From positions 1 to 64,000 of the forward strand of contig JANQGJ010000017.1 in assembly GCA_028277395.1 (NCBI GenBank): a DNA stretch of 64,000 bases. The letters are read 5' to 3'. Source of the DNA: Bacteroidales bacterium. Lineage in GTDB: Bacteria > Bacteroidota > Bacteroidia > Bacteroidales > F082. The notes beneath the pieces were generated by a model. It was not told the origin of the DNA, did not search any database, and saw nothing but the letters and a program-made list of their open reading frames with translations. The position numbers and the translations under genes are program-made. Positions 9,437 through 19,283 of the stretch are shown here, piece by piece; the first letter of the stretch is position 1; the number at the start of each line of letters is the position of its first letter.

Positions 9437-11041
9437 ATGAAAACAAAATTGTTGCTGTTATTATCGGTACTAACCGGTGTATTGCTTTCGGTTTCATGGC
9501 CTGTAGCCGGCTTCACACCTTTGATATTTGTTGCTTTGGTTCCACTGTTGTACATCCAGAAATACCTTGGTGATAACGGTAGAAAAGGTATGTTTTGGTA
9601 TTCATGGCTTGCTTTTCTGATCTGGAATGTATCAACTACATGGTGGATTTGGAATTCAACTGATATGGGCTCGATCATGGCATTTCTTCTTAATTCACTT
9701 TTTACGGCAACTGTATTTCAACTATACCATCTATCAAGAAAAAAGCTGTTTAATAATAAAAAGGGAGCATTTATATTGTTATTTTACTGGATTACATGGG
9801 AATACATACATATGAACTGGGATTTGACCTGGTCGTGGTTAAACCTCGGTAATGTGTTCGCATCTAAACATTTATGGATTCAATGGTATGAATATACAGG
9901 AAGTCTTGGCGGAACAGCATGGGTTTTAATGGTTAACCTGTTGATATTTAATATTATATCAGGAATTGCAAATAAACAACCCAGAGTAACATTAATTGTA
10001 CCTTTCGTGGAACTGATAATTGTGATACTGGTACCTTTAATTTTTTCGTTTACCAGCTACAATAGTTACCAGGAAGAGGAAAATCCGGTGGAAGTTGTAG
10101 TAGTACAGCCAAATACGGATCCTTACAATGAACAATACTCACTTCCTCATGAAACCATTTTAAATAAAAACCTGACGCTGGCATTACAAAAAATGACAGA
10201 CAACACAGATTTTGTTGTATTTCCTGAATCAACCATACAGGAAGATATTTGGGAGGAATGGCTTGACAGATCTATTAGTTTGAAGTCAATCAGAGAGGTG
10301 CTTTATAATTTTCCAAACACATCCGTTGTTATTGGTGCTACTACATACAGACTTGTGAAAGAAGGAGAAAAAATGACCAATGCTGCCCGGAAGTTCAAAC
10401 AAAGCGAAGGTTATTATTATGCATATAATACAGCAATCTTTATCGAGGATTCTTCTGATTTTCAATTACATCACAAATCAATACTAACACCTGGAGTTGA
10501 GATAATGCCATCATGGTGGATACTAAAACCTGTTGAAAGTTTAGCAATTGATCTTGGCGGTACAACAGGAACCCTTGGGCGTGATAATTTTCCCGTATCA
10601 TTTTTAAGTCCTGACTCTAAAATAAATGTTTCACCAATTATATGTTATGAATCAGTTTACGGAGAATTTGTAGCAGAAACAGTGAAAGCAGGAGCAGGAT
10701 TAATATTTGTTATTACTAACGATGGATGGTGGGGCAATACTCCAGGCCACAAGCAACACCTGCTATTTTCTGTTTTACGGGCCATTGAAACACGCAGGAG
10801 TGTTGCAAGATCTGCAAATACAGGGATTTCAGCATTTATCAACCAACGAGGTGATATTATTCAGCAAACTCCATACTGGGAACCGGCAGTTATTAAAACA
10901 TCATTGAATGCAAATTATGAACTGACCTGGTACGTTAAAAATGGTGATTATATTGCAAGGATATCAGCATTTGTAAGTGCATTATTATTGCTCATTTCTT
11001 TTACACAGGGTTATTTACGTAAGAAGAAGAGTATTATTTAA
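9437..11041 (+). CDS. lnt: apolipoprotein N-acyltransferase
   Basis: Inner-membrane enzyme that adds the third acyl chain to the N-terminal cysteine of lipoproteins. It has 534 residues: N-terminal membrane helices (to about residue 200), a periplasmic nitrilase-fold domain, and a final helix (ISAFVSALLLLISF). The catalytic triad is visible: Glu264 in VVFPESTIQE, Lys347 in HHKSILTPG and Cys403 in IICYESVYGEF. VITNDGWWGNTPGHKQH is also typical. The several lipoproteins in this window would be its substrates. Confidence 0.95.
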   Translation: MKTKLLLLLSVLTGVLLSVSWPVAGFTPLIFVALVPLLYIQKYLGDNGRKGMFWYSWLAFLIWNVSTTWWIWNSTDMGSIMAFLLNSLFTATVFQLYHLSRKKLFNNKKGAFILLFYWITWEYIHMNWDLTWSWLNLGNVFASKHLWIQWYEYTGSLGGTAWVLMVNLLIFNIISGIANKQPRVTLIVPFVELIIVILVPLIFSFTSYNSYQEEENPVEVVVVQPNTDPYNEQYSLPHETILNKNLTLALQKMTDNTDFVVFPESTIQEDIWEEWLDRSISLKSIREVLYNFPNTSVVIGATTYRLVKEGEKMTNAARKFKQSEGYYYAYNTAIFIEDSSDFQLHHKSILTPGVEIMPSWWILKPVESLAIDLGGTTGTLGRDNFPVSFLSPDSKINVSPIICYESVYGEFVAETVKAGAGLIFVITNDGWWGNTPGHKQHLLFSVLRAIETRRSVARSANTGISAFINQRGDIIQQTPYWEPAVIKTSLNANYELTWYVKNGDYIARISAFVSALLLLISFTQGYLRKKKSII

Positions 11042-11174
11042 AGTGGAAGTCAAAAATCAGGTACATAACAGATAGTACTAACTGATTTTTTACGAAATTC
11101 AAATTTGATTATCTGGCAAAAAGCTATGAAGTTAACTGAATAATATCGAACTCATGCTTTCCATCTCATTACCC

Positions 11175-11579
11175 TTACTCTTTCTCGTAATAAATAATAA
11201 TCTTTCCAAGAGGTGTGGTTGATTCAGAAACAATTTTTCCGGAAGATAATTTTCCTAATTCGTTAAGTGATGCCGGATTATCTTCAAAAAAATATGCTAT
11301 CGTATTATTATCCTTATCCAGTTTCCATTGGGTTTCGTGAGAGCTGCCAGGAGATTCTATTATCAATGTTGAATCATCGATAATTCTGAAATATGTTTCC
11401 TTTTGCATTTCAACAACCTGGCGTAACATTTCCGGTGTTGTATATTTCTCATCAAAGTCTGTTTCAACTTTTTGTGCTTTCCATGTACCAACCAACTTAC
11501 TTTCAGGGCTACCACCACACGATGATAATATTATTATCAATAACACCAACACACCGGTAAGATTGAATAACTGCTTCAT
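11175..11579 (-). CDS. small lipoprotein, lipocalin-like pattern, function unknown
   Basis: A 134-residue exported lipoprotein. ATG 11579 is used because it starts directly at a signal peptide (MKQLFNLTGVLVLLIIILSS, then Cys); the frame is open further upstream without improving it. The mature part begins CGGSPESKLVGTWKAQKVE, a GTW motif seen in small lipocalin-like Bacteroidota lipoproteins, followed by alternating strands (TYFRIIDDSTLIIES, TQWKLDKDNNTIAYF). I cannot assign a ligand. It converges with lnt and has no operon partner. Confidence 0.6.
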   Translation of the reverse strand: MKQLFNLTGVLVLLIIILSSCGGSPESKLVGTWKAQKVETDFDEKYTTPEMLRQVVEMQKETYFRIIDDSTLIIESPGSSHETQWKLDKDNNTIAYFFEDNPASLNELGKLSSGKIVSESTTPLGKIIIYYEKE

Positions 11580-11703
11580 TTTTTTGCTAACGTTTTTAAA
11601 AGAGTGCAAATGTACAATCAAATTAATATAACTGCTAAAAACTTATGAATGTTTAACATTTATGTGTCATCCAAATGTAATTCTGATGTATTAAAAACAT
11701 ATG

Positions 11704-11711
11704 TACATTTG
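11704..11711 (+). promoter_or_regulatory. -7 element just ahead of a small CxxC-protein gene
   Basis: TACATTTG matches TAnnTTTG and ends 7 bp before the ATG at 11719, implying a very short or absent 5' leader. No clear -33 TTTG. Confidence 0.4.
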
Positions 11712-11718
11712 CATTTTC

Positions 11719-11892
11719 ATGAAAAAACACAAGAAATTAAAAATAACCAGCCTTTGCAAACTTGGTAAAAAAGAGATTGAAGCAAACCTGAAAGACATTA
11801 TGTTGCTGGTAGTTGATCCTGAGTACATTTGCAAAAAATGTGCAAGGGTGGCAAATATTGAAAAAATACTATGCCACCCCAAAAACATTTAA
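11719..11892 (+). CDS. small basic protein with a CxxC pair, function unknown
   Basis: A 57-residue protein, lysine-rich at the N-terminus (MKKHKKLKITSLCKLGKK), with a C-terminal ICKKCARVANIEKILCHP segment. From memory, short proteins with this CKKCxRVAN...LC tail are widespread in Bacteroidota, which together with the promoter match supports it as a real gene. The three cysteines of the tail could bind metal, which is an inference. The frame is open to ATG 11701, but that codon lies upstream of the -7 element, so ATG 11719 is chosen. It converges with the gene that ends at 11929. Confidence 0.6.
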   Translation: MKKHKKLKITSLCKLGKKEIEANLKDIMLLVVDPEYICKKCARVANIEKILCHPKNI

Positions 11893-11928
11893 TAAATTTA
11901 CTTTCAAAGAGGTAACCTGACATTTGAT

Positions 11929-12951
11929 TTACCTGAAAGATTTCACCAATAACATTATTAAAAACAAGAGAATTACTATTCCTGCGCCAATAAACATCCA
12001 TATGTTTATTACCCGTGATTCGGATTTCATAACATAATCCTCAAATAGTATTGACATTGAGTTTACCTTCCATGATGTATTATTACCTACTACTGATAAG
12101 GAATTTGTTTCAGTAATTAATCCGGGTAATTCAACCGATACCTCATACTCTTCCATTTGAAAGGTTTTCCACAGGAACTCTATTTTATTATCCAAATCCT
12201 CAAATTGTGTTTTAAGAATACTTTTTAGTTTGAAAAGCTCTTCGTTACCTGTCCAGGTAGCAAGGTTGTCTGCCAGTTCTGATGACGAATCAAAATCCAT
12301 GTTATTTACATTCCTGCTAATACTATCCCGATACCTGTCAATATCATTTGGGGTAAATGATGGATCGTTGAGTTTGGTAAGCCCGGATTTAAGCAATTGT
12401 ATTATTTCGGCTGTAAATGATTCTTCAAGGTACTTTTCTGCTATATCTTCTGCCAGGTCCAGCGCTGTTGAATCGCTGCTGTTCAATGCTATTTTCTTAC
12501 TTGTCAGCCACATTAGATCCGTTTTACTGATATAATCCTGATAATTGAGATATGTAAATGGATTAGCTGCTTCAATTTTTTCAATATATGTTATGTACGA
12601 ATAGAATACACCAAATGATTTATCAATATTAATACTCCTTTTTAATTTTTTTCTCCAGCCGGTATCTTTTTCCAATTCATTATTCAGAGCATTGCTGTTG
12701 CTAAATTGTTTCGTGTATGTGAGCAGGTACTCATCATTTCCGATAGTGTCTTTTTCCAATACCTTTTCCCATGTATCGTCAACAGGATATGGTAATCCTG
12801 ACCTCATAACATCTGTGGAGTCTCCTGTTATTTTTATTATCCGTACAAATGACCCGTCATCATTTACAATTGTTTCAACTTTTATCTCCCTGCAACTTCC
12901 CAGCATCAAAATCGTTAAAATAAGACTTAATATTATTCGAACATTTTTCAT
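11929..12951 (-). CDS. lipoprotein with a C-terminal membrane anchor, third gene of the ECF sigma operon
   Basis: A 340-residue protein I do not recognise. It starts with a lipoprotein signal (MKNVRIILSLILTILMLGSC) and ends with one membrane helix (IWMFIGAGIVILLFLIMLLV) plus a short basic tail, so it would be held in a membrane at both ends. The middle is mixed alpha/beta with many Asp and Ser residues (VNDDGSFVRIIKITGDS, DIDRYRDSISRNVNNMDFDS). It begins 41 bp after the anti-sigma gene on the same strand, so it is probably in that operon and could be an envelope target or sensor. That role is inferred from position only. Confidence 0.65.
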   Translation of the reverse strand: MKNVRIILSLILTILMLGSCREIKVETIVNDDGSFVRIIKITGDSTDVMRSGLPYPVDDTWEKVLEKDTIGNDEYLLTYTKQFSNSNALNNELEKDTGWRKKLKRSINIDKSFGVFYSYITYIEKIEAANPFTYLNYQDYISKTDLMWLTSKKIALNSSDSTALDLAEDIAEKYLEESFTAEIIQLLKSGLTKLNDPSFTPNDIDRYRDSISRNVNNMDFDSSSELADNLATWTGNEELFKLKSILKTQFEDLDNKIEFLWKTFQMEEYEVSVELPGLITETNSLSVVGNNTSWKVNSMSILFEDYVMKSESRVINIWMFIGAGIVILLFLIMLLVKSFR

Positions 12952-12992
12952 TTTTCCAGATTTTTAGTTTTACTTTTATCTCTATTCCGCTG

Positions 12993-13622
12993 CTAATGAC
13001 TGTTTTTCATGTTAATTCTATAAAAACTACCCGTGGCAGCCAGCAACCGGTTTATATTTTCATCATTTTCCCGATCTGTTATTATTGAGGATATTCTTGC
13101 CTGCATAATTTGTGTACTTATCTTCTTTTGGTTCAGAAATGTTATTTCATCAATTTTGGTTTCACCGCTTATATTTGTTCCTGCATTATATATCACCAGC
13201 TTTTTCAGACTTACATAAGGGTTTTCGGTTGATACAGCTGATGAATATGTTTCCAGTTTTGATACACTGTTAACCACCTGGTATTGTTCAATTCCAAATA
13301 CTATAACAAGTATTACTGAAGCGGCAGCCAGAGCTTTGGTTATCAATCGTATTACCTTTTCACTACTATATAGTTGATTAATTGCAGGATTTTGATCAGC
13401 ATTTTCTATTGCCAACAGGATATCTTCTGTTAGTTTTTCAGGATCAGCAAGTATTGGTGATTTTTGCAGCATTGAGGTAACTTTTCTCATCTCATTACAC
13501 CGTTGGTGGTATGCTTCACACTGTTCACATATTTCCAGATGTTTTCTAACCTCCTCAATCAATGTGCTGCTTTCTTCAAATATCAGCTGATCTATTTTCT
13601 TTTTTACAGTTTCACATTTCAT
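12993..13622 (-). CDS. anti-sigma factor with zinc-finger-like N-terminus
   Basis: A 209-residue membrane anti-sigma factor. The N-terminus has the zf-HC2-type spacing Cys3, then H...CEQCEAYHQRC, followed by a helix-rich linker. One membrane helix lies near residue 95 (ALAAASVILVIVFGI), leaving about 95 residues outside the cytosol. Such proteins bind and hold their partner ECF sigma factor until an envelope signal releases it. The ATG at 13622 overlaps the sigma gene stop by 4 bp (ATGA), which indicates translational coupling. Confidence 0.85.
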   Translation of the reverse strand: MKCETVKKKIDQLIFEESSTLIEEVRKHLEICEQCEAYHQRCNEMRKVTSMLQKSPILADPEKLTEDILLAIENADQNPAINQLYSSEKVIRLITKALAAASVILVIVFGIEQYQVVNSVSKLETYSSAVSTENPYVSLKKLVIYNAGTNISGETKIDEITFLNQKKISTQIMQARISSIITDRENDENINRLLAATGSFYRINMKNSH

Positions 13623-14185
13623 ACATTCCTCCTTTCATATGAAAAAATCATTTGTAGTTTTTCCTTTACCGATTTCCTGGCATGGTAAAGGTTGCTTTTT
13701 ATAGTTGTAAGCGACAGATTTAATATTTCACAAACTTCATCAGGACTTTTCCCCTGTAAATCTCTCAATACAAAAACCAGTCTTTGCTTATCTGACAATG
13801 TTTCTGTTACCTGTTTTATCAGCTGTCCGGTTTCCCTGTTATCAAAAATAAATTCAGGATTGTCAGACTCTAAATGATTTGTAAGATCAATGTTATCAAT
13901 ACAAACTGCTTTTTTTTTGGATTCAGCACGTTGATGATCAATTGAAGTGTTTGTTACTATTTTATACATCCAGGTTGTAAATTTTATCCCGGGATTATAA
14001 TTTTTTATATTCTTCCAGATTTTAACAAAACTTTCCTGTACCACATCTCTTGCATCATCCTCATTACACAGTATTCTGAATGCAAGGTTAAATGCCAATT
14101 GCTGATATTTTTTAACAAGAATTCCAAATGATTTTTTATCTCCGCTTTGGGCTTTTTCAATTATTTTTTCATCATCAAATCGCAT
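13619..14185 (-). CDS. ECF-type RNA polymerase sigma-70 factor
   Basis: A 188-residue extracytoplasmic-function sigma factor. Region 2 is at residues ~22-90 (FNLAFRILCNEDDARDVVQE, VKIWKNI, FTTWMYKIVTN). Region 4 is at ~130-180 (LSDKQRLVFVLRDLQGKSPD, then LSLTTIKSNLYHARK). It should direct RNA polymerase to a small regulon under control of the anti-sigma factor encoded next to it. The operon order is sigma, anti-sigma, double-anchored lipoprotein. No target promoter can be deduced from this window. Confidence 0.93.
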   Translation of the reverse strand: MRFDDEKIIEKAQSGDKKSFGILVKKYQQLAFNLAFRILCNEDDARDVVQESFVKIWKNIKNYNPGIKFTTWMYKIVTNTSIDHQRAESKKKAVCIDNIDLTNHLESDNPEFIFDNRETGQLIKQVTETLSDKQRLVFVLRDLQGKSPDEVCEILNLSLTTIKSNLYHARKSVKEKLQMIFSYERRNV

Positions 14186-14282
14186 TGGCAGATTTTGTTA
14201 TTCTGTATTTGATACGATGAAAGTAATAAAAAGTAAAAAATATAACCGTATTGATTTATTGATCATATTATCAAAATAATTA

Positions 14283-14290
14283 TACATTTG
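14283..14290 (+). promoter_or_regulatory. -7 element upstream of rnr (TACATTTG)
   Basis: Exact TAnnTTTG match on + in the divergent region between the sigma operon and rnr. It would give a leader of about 115 nt. No good -33 TTTG is present, so this is tentative. Confidence 0.35.
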
Positions 14291-14411
14291 CAAAATAATT
14301 GTTATTACTTACCATTCGGCCCTAAATAATCATACATTTAACAAACAAAATATTAATATAGAATGGTGCATATGTTGCAACATAATGTACTAAATGCAAA
14401 CAGAAGAATAA

Positions 14412-16562
14412 ATGAAGAAAAAAAGAACGAAAAGACCACTAAACGCACTAACAGGAATTATACTAAGCATATTTACCGAAAATCCGTTTAAAGCATACAA
14501 TTACAAACAGGTTGGACATTTACTGGGTGTTAAAGATAAAGCCGGACGCGATCTTGTACTTAAAATTATTGATGAGCTTATTGAAAAAGGTAACCTCAAT
14601 GAAATTCGCAGGGGAAAATACATGCTTAACCCTGAAAAACTGGAAGAACTAACAAACATCAAAAAATACATAACAGGTACAGTAGACATGAAAAATACCG
14701 GCAAAGCATATGTTATTCCGGATGATGGTGGTGATGATATTTATATTGCACCAAATAATGTTGGGCATGCCTTGCACGATGATATTGTGAAGGTTTTTAT
14801 GTTCCCAAAACGTAAAAGCCATAAAAACGAAGGACAAATTGTTGAAATACTCGAAAGAACCAAAGACACTTATGTCGGAGTTCTGGAATTGAGTAAAAAC
14901 TTTGGTTTTGTAATTACTGACAGCCATAATATGCCATACGATATTTTTGTTCCAAAGAGCAAAACAGGAGGTGCTGTAAACGGACAAAAAGTACTGGTGA
15001 AAATTTCGGAGTGGCCTGAACAATCTAATAACCCTTTCGGGGAGATAATTGAAATACTTGGTAAACCAGGTGACAATGATGTTGAAATGAAATCTATACT
15101 TGCTGATTATAGTTTTCCTTTGTCATTTCCTCCAGAAGTGGAGAAAGATGCCGATAAGATCAGTACTGAAATTTCCTCGTCTGAAATAAAAAAACGTAAA
15201 GATTTCAGAAATACATGGACACTTACTATTGATCCATTGGATGCCAAAGATTTTGATGATGCAATTTCTCTTATAAAACTTGAAAATGGTAATTATGAGG
15301 TCGGTGTGCATATCGCTGATGTAAGTCATTATGTAACACCGGGAACTGCTCTTGACAACGAAGCTCTGAAAAGGGCCACATCAGTATATCTCGTTGACAG
15401 GGTAATACCTATGTTACCTGAAGTGCTGTCAAACCAGGTTTGTTCGCTTCGTCCTAACGAAGATAAACTAACTTTTTCCGCTGTCTTCACAATGAACAAT
15501 AAAGCTGAGGTTCTGGATCAGTGGTTTGGTAAAACAATAATCAACTCTGACAGGAGATTTACATATGAAGAGGCACAGGAAATTATTGAATCTGGAACCG
15601 GGGAATACTCTGACGAAATAAGTATTCTTAATGCTCTTGCCACAATCCTTCGGGAAAAAAGATTTAAAAAAGGGTCGATTAATTTTAACTCTGAAGAAGT
15701 AAAATTCAAACTTGACGAAAAGGGAAAACCCATAGAAACTTATGTTAAGGAACAGAAAGAAGCTAACCACCTGATTGAGGAGTTTATGCTACTTGCAAAC
15801 AAAAAAGTTGCTGAATTTATTGGTGTACAAAAGGATAAAAAAACACCAAAAACATTTGTATACCGAATTCATGATGAACCCAATCCTGAAAAGCTTAATA
15901 CATTTGTACAGTTTCTTAAAAAGCTTGGGTACAGTCTGAATGTTAGTTCACGGCAAACGCTTGCAAGCTCATACAACAACCTTTTTAAACGAATAAGTGG
16001 TAAAGGAGAAGAACATATGATAGAAACCATTGCTGTCCGAACCATGGCGAAAGCCGAATATTCAACTGATAATATCGGACATTATGGCCTGGCATTTCCA
16101 TACTATTCACATTTTACTTCTCCTATCAGACGATATCCGGATTTAATGGTTCACAGGTTACTCGAAAGATATCTTGCAGGTGGTAAATCGGCAGGGAAAG
16201 ATGCATATGAAGAAATGTGTAAACATTCATCGGAAATGGAACGTAGAGCAACCCAGGCAGAACGTGACTCAGTTAAATACAAGCAGGTAGAATTTCTTCT
16301 TGACAAAAAAGGAAAGGTATTCGATGGTGTGATTTCAGGTGTAAGCAAATGGGGTATCTTCGTTCAACTCATAATTTCCAAAAGCGAAGGTCTGATCCGG
16401 TTTAATGATCTGAAAGATGATTTTTATTACCTGGATGAAGACAATTACAGGATCATAGGAAGGCAATCCGGAAATATGTTTAGACTTGGTGATAAGGTTA
16501 ATGTTCTTGTAAAAGATGTTGATATGGAGAAGAGGCAACTCGACTTTGTTATTGTTGATTAA
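14412..16562 (+). CDS. rnr: ribonuclease R
   Basis: A 3'-5' exoribonuclease that degrades structured RNA. It has 716 residues. Domains in order are an N-terminal helix-turn-helix-like segment (YNYKQVGHLLGVKDKAGRD), OB-fold cold-shock domains (~75-225), and the RNB catalytic core from about 270 with DPLDAKDFDDAIS, whose aspartates bind Mg2+. GLAFPYYSHFTSPIRRYPDL follows near residue 557, then a C-terminal S1 domain (about 635-716). ATG 14412 directly precedes the basic MKKKRTKRP start. It is divergent from the sigma operon and probably monocistronic. Confidence 0.95.
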   Translation: MKKKRTKRPLNALTGIILSIFTENPFKAYNYKQVGHLLGVKDKAGRDLVLKIIDELIEKGNLNEIRRGKYMLNPEKLEELTNIKKYITGTVDMKNTGKAYVIPDDGGDDIYIAPNNVGHALHDDIVKVFMFPKRKSHKNEGQIVEILERTKDTYVGVLELSKNFGFVITDSHNMPYDIFVPKSKTGGAVNGQKVLVKISEWPEQSNNPFGEIIEILGKPGDNDVEMKSILADYSFPLSFPPEVEKDADKISTEISSSEIKKRKDFRNTWTLTIDPLDAKDFDDAISLIKLENGNYEVGVHIADVSHYVTPGTALDNEALKRATSVYLVDRVIPMLPEVLSNQVCSLRPNEDKLTFSAVFTMNNKAEVLDQWFGKTIINSDRRFTYEEAQEIIESGTGEYSDEISILNALATILREKRFKKGSINFNSEEVKFKLDEKGKPIETYVKEQKEANHLIEEFMLLANKKVAEFIGVQKDKKTPKTFVYRIHDEPNPEKLNTFVQFLKKLGYSLNVSSRQTLASSYNNLFKRISGKGEEHMIETIAVRTMAKAEYSTDNIGHYGLAFPYYSHFTSPIRRYPDLMVHRLLERYLAGGKSAGKDAYEEMCKHSSEMERRATQAERDSVKYKQVEFLLDKKGKVFDGVISGVSKWGIFVQLIISKSEGLIRFNDLKDDFYYLDEDNYRIIGRQSGNMFRLGDKVNVLVKDVDMEKRQLDFVIVD

Positions 16563-16802
16563 TAATAGAAAGCATTGAGAGAGTACTTGCTTTAATGTTT
16601 TTAACCACAAAGGGATACAAAGCGTATCACAATCGTATACAAAGTAATCATTTGTTTTTCATAACATTATACATGTTGCCTTTCGTTTTTTTTTTGAATT
16701 CCTATACAGGTTTTGTAGTTAAACTATTTTACCTGAGATAAACACAAAAATCAAATGATCTAATATTAATAATTACCTTTGAATTTATCAAAATTAAGGA
16801 AT

Positions 16803-18254
16803 ATGAAAGCTTTTAGTTTGTTTGCATCATTATTGATTTCAATTAGTTCGCTATTCTCGCAAATACCATATAACCAACGATATATCGAACCTGTTTTTGA
16901 TAACATTATTATTGAACAAGATGTTGTATATGGAAATGCGCCGGCCTTATTATTTCCGTATCTTAATGAGAGTTTAACATCTCCACAAGATCTGTTTATG
17001 GATATATACCGTCCTGAAAATGATAACCTTGACAAACGACCTACACTGGTTTGTGTGCATTCCGGTGCATTTGTTTCCGGTACAAAATTGGCTGAAGATA
17101 TGGTTGCATTTTGTGATTCGATGGCTCACCGGGGATATGTTGCTGCAAGTATTGATTACAGACTTGGAATGAATGTGCTTAGCCCGGAAAGTTCCACACG
17201 CGGAGTTTACAGAGGTATTCAGGATGGCAGGGCTGCCATAAGGTTCCTAAAAGAGAATCATCAGCAATATGGCATCGATACCAACAATATTTATATACTT
17301 GGAAGCAGCGCCGGCGCATACATTGGCCAGCATAATTTATTTATGGATACCGAAGAAGAACGTCCACCTGAGTCTTATAATACTCCTGATCTTGGATGTT
17401 TGGACTGTTCAGGAAATAGTTATGCAAATTCCGGAAAAGCCAGTGGGCTGATTGCTCTTTGGGGTGCATTACAGGATACCATTTTTATTATCAACACGGA
17501 TACAATACCTGTTTACCTGGTACATGGTACTGCCGACGCTACTGTTCCTTTTGTATATGGCAGTGCTTTTGGAAACCCTGCCTTCCCGCCAACTTACGGT
17601 AGCAGCCTGGTTGCCGAAAGACTTGAAAATACTGGAAACAAACCTGAGACGTATTTTGTTTTTGGTGAAGGACATGAGTTTTACGGCACAAATAATGGAG
17701 ATTGGCCCGGTTCACCCAATAGTTACTGGGATACCGTTTTTTACAGCACTCAGTCATTTATGTATGATATTCACAAACCGACAGCCGGATTCCGTGTTGA
17801 AGCATATGGTGTTTTTGAATTTTATGATGAGAGTATTTCAGCATCAGGCTGGTACTGGGATTTTGGAGATGGCAACTACAGTACGGAACAAAACCCAACC
17901 CATGAATTTCCTGAAGAAGGATATTATAAAGTCACGCAATTTGTTGAAAATGGTCTAAACAGTTGGGATACGACATCAACTTATGTCGATTTTTTTGTTG
18001 GCATTGAACGCAAAACATCGTCAGGATTTAATATGTATCCAAACCCGGCTGAAAACCAGATAACTTTTATAAATTCAGGAAATAACCCTATTATTATTGA
18101 AATTAAAAATTACTTTGGAGCAACTATTGACAAAGTAGTAGTTCTGGAAAACTGTAGGTTTGATTATCAAACAGCTAATCTGGATCCGGGATTATATTTT
18201 GTTGTTGTAACAGCTAAAATCAATCGTAATATTCATAAGCTTATTGTCAAATAG
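16803..18254 (+). CDS. secreted alpha/beta-hydrolase (esterase-like) with PKD domain and T9SS type A tail
   Basis: A 483-residue exported hydrolase. ATG 16803 starts exactly at the signal peptide (MKAFSLFASLLISISSLFSQ); the frame is open to TTG 16779 but that adds only a few residues. The alpha/beta-hydrolase core shows VCVHSGAFVSG (oxyanion region), the nucleophile elbow GSSAGA, HGTADATVPF (acid) and GEGHEFYG (histidine). A PKD fold follows (YWDFGDGNYSTEQNPTHEF), then a C-terminal NMYPNPAENQITF...LIVK segment, the T9SS type A sorting domain. It is likely a cell-surface or secreted carboxylesterase, for example acting on acylated polysaccharide; the substrate is not visible. Confidence 0.85.
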   Translation: MKAFSLFASLLISISSLFSQIPYNQRYIEPVFDNIIIEQDVVYGNAPALLFPYLNESLTSPQDLFMDIYRPENDNLDKRPTLVCVHSGAFVSGTKLAEDMVAFCDSMAHRGYVAASIDYRLGMNVLSPESSTRGVYRGIQDGRAAIRFLKENHQQYGIDTNNIYILGSSAGAYIGQHNLFMDTEEERPPESYNTPDLGCLDCSGNSYANSGKASGLIALWGALQDTIFIINTDTIPVYLVHGTADATVPFVYGSAFGNPAFPPTYGSSLVAERLENTGNKPETYFVFGEGHEFYGTNNGDWPGSPNSYWDTVFYSTQSFMYDIHKPTAGFRVEAYGVFEFYDESISASGWYWDFGDGNYSTEQNPTHEFPEEGYYKVTQFVENGLNSWDTTSTYVDFFVGIERKTSSGFNMYPNPAENQITFINSGNNPIIIEIKNYFGATIDKVVVLENCRFDYQTANLDPGLYFVVVTAKINRNIHKLIVK

Positions 18255-18359
18255 AAATTATAACTTTCGGTTTTTGATCATTACTCAGGTTCGGTTTCAA
18301 TTCACATATTAAACATGGATTAATAATTTTCTTTTGCAACTTTTGGTTGGATAGTTAAC

Positions 18360-18367
18360 TATTTTTG
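18360..18367 (+). promoter_or_regulatory. -7 element of the HisJ-type phosphatase gene (TATTTTTG)
   Basis: Exact TAnnTTTG match, ending 17 bp before the ATG at 18385. Confidence 0.45.
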
Positions 18368-18384
18368 CGTGATATTTTAATACT

Positions 18385-19233
18385 ATGATAAACTATAACT
18401 TTCATTTACATAGCAACTATTCTGACGGTGATTGTGATCCTGTTGACTATGTTAAAAAGGCCATCGATATGGGGTTTTCTGCGATTGGATTCTCTGAACA
18501 TTCTCCATTACCTTTTAACAATCCCTTTTCTTTAAAAGAGGAAAATGTTGATAATTATGTTGCGGAAATCAATATTCTGAGAAACAAATACAAAGGACAA
18601 ATTGATATTTACAGGGGTTTGGAAATGGATTATATACCTGCGATGTCGACAAACTTTGAACTATGGAAACAAAAATGCAGGACAGATTATTTAATAGGTT
18701 CGGTCCACCTGGTATCACCTCCTGATAACATTGAACTATGGTTTACTGACGGACCAAAGCATGAAACATACGATAAAGGGTTAAACGACTTTTTTAACGG
18801 AGACATAAAGTTAGCAGTAAGAACCTATTATTATCAGCTCAATGAGATGATTGAAACACAGGAATTTGATATAGTTGGTCATATTGATAAAATTAAAATG
18901 CATAACCGTGATCGTTTTTTCACTGAAGATGAATCCTGGTATCAGAAGCTTGTTGACGAATGCCTGGATCTTGTAAAACAGAAAGGCTTAATAGTTGAAG
19001 TTAACACACGTGGTATCTATAAAAAGAGATCTGATTACCTGTTTCCTGACGGAATCACATTGAAAAAAATTAAAAATCTGAACATTCCGATTGTAATTTC
19101 ATCAGATGCACATCGGCCTGATGAATTAAATATGGGATTTATTGAAACAATTAAATTGCTATCAGATTATGGTTTTGTTTCAGTTATGAATTATAATTCC
19201 GGTGGCTGGTTTCCTGTACCATTAAAGAAATAA
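18385..19233 (+). CDS. histidinol-phosphatase, PHP family (HisJ/HisK type)
   Basis: A 282-residue PHP-domain phosphoesterase, the length expected for HisK-type histidinol-phosphate phosphatases that make histidinol in histidine synthesis. Metal-binding PHP motifs are HLHSNYSDGD (residues 6-15), SEHSPLPF, the Glu in GLEMDY, GHIDKIKMHNRD and SSDAHRPDEL near the end. No other his genes are nearby, so a different phosphate monoester is possible. Confidence 0.8.
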   Translation: MINYNFHLHSNYSDGDCDPVDYVKKAIDMGFSAIGFSEHSPLPFNNPFSLKEENVDNYVAEINILRNKYKGQIDIYRGLEMDYIPAMSTNFELWKQKCRTDYLIGSVHLVSPPDNIELWFTDGPKHETYDKGLNDFFNGDIKLAVRTYYYQLNEMIETQEFDIVGHIDKIKMHNRDRFFTEDESWYQKLVDECLDLVKQKGLIVEVNTRGIYKKRSDYLFPDGITLKKIKNLNIPIVISSDAHRPDELNMGFIETIKLLSDYGFVSVMNYNSGGWFPVPLKK

Positions 19234-19235
19234 AA

Positions 19236-19259
19236 AGGCCACCCTAAATCGGATGGCCT
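19236..19259. terminator. hairpin terminator between converging genes
   Basis: AGGCCA (19236-19241) pairs with TGGCCT (19254-19259). The stem continues inward through a CC/GG pair after one mismatch. It lies 3 bp after the stop of the + gene and 25 bp beyond the stop of fabH on -, with A-runs upstream on +, so it can serve both directions and best fits termination of fabH transcripts. Confidence 0.6.
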
Positions 19260-19283
19260 CTGAATTAATATCTTAAATAGGTT

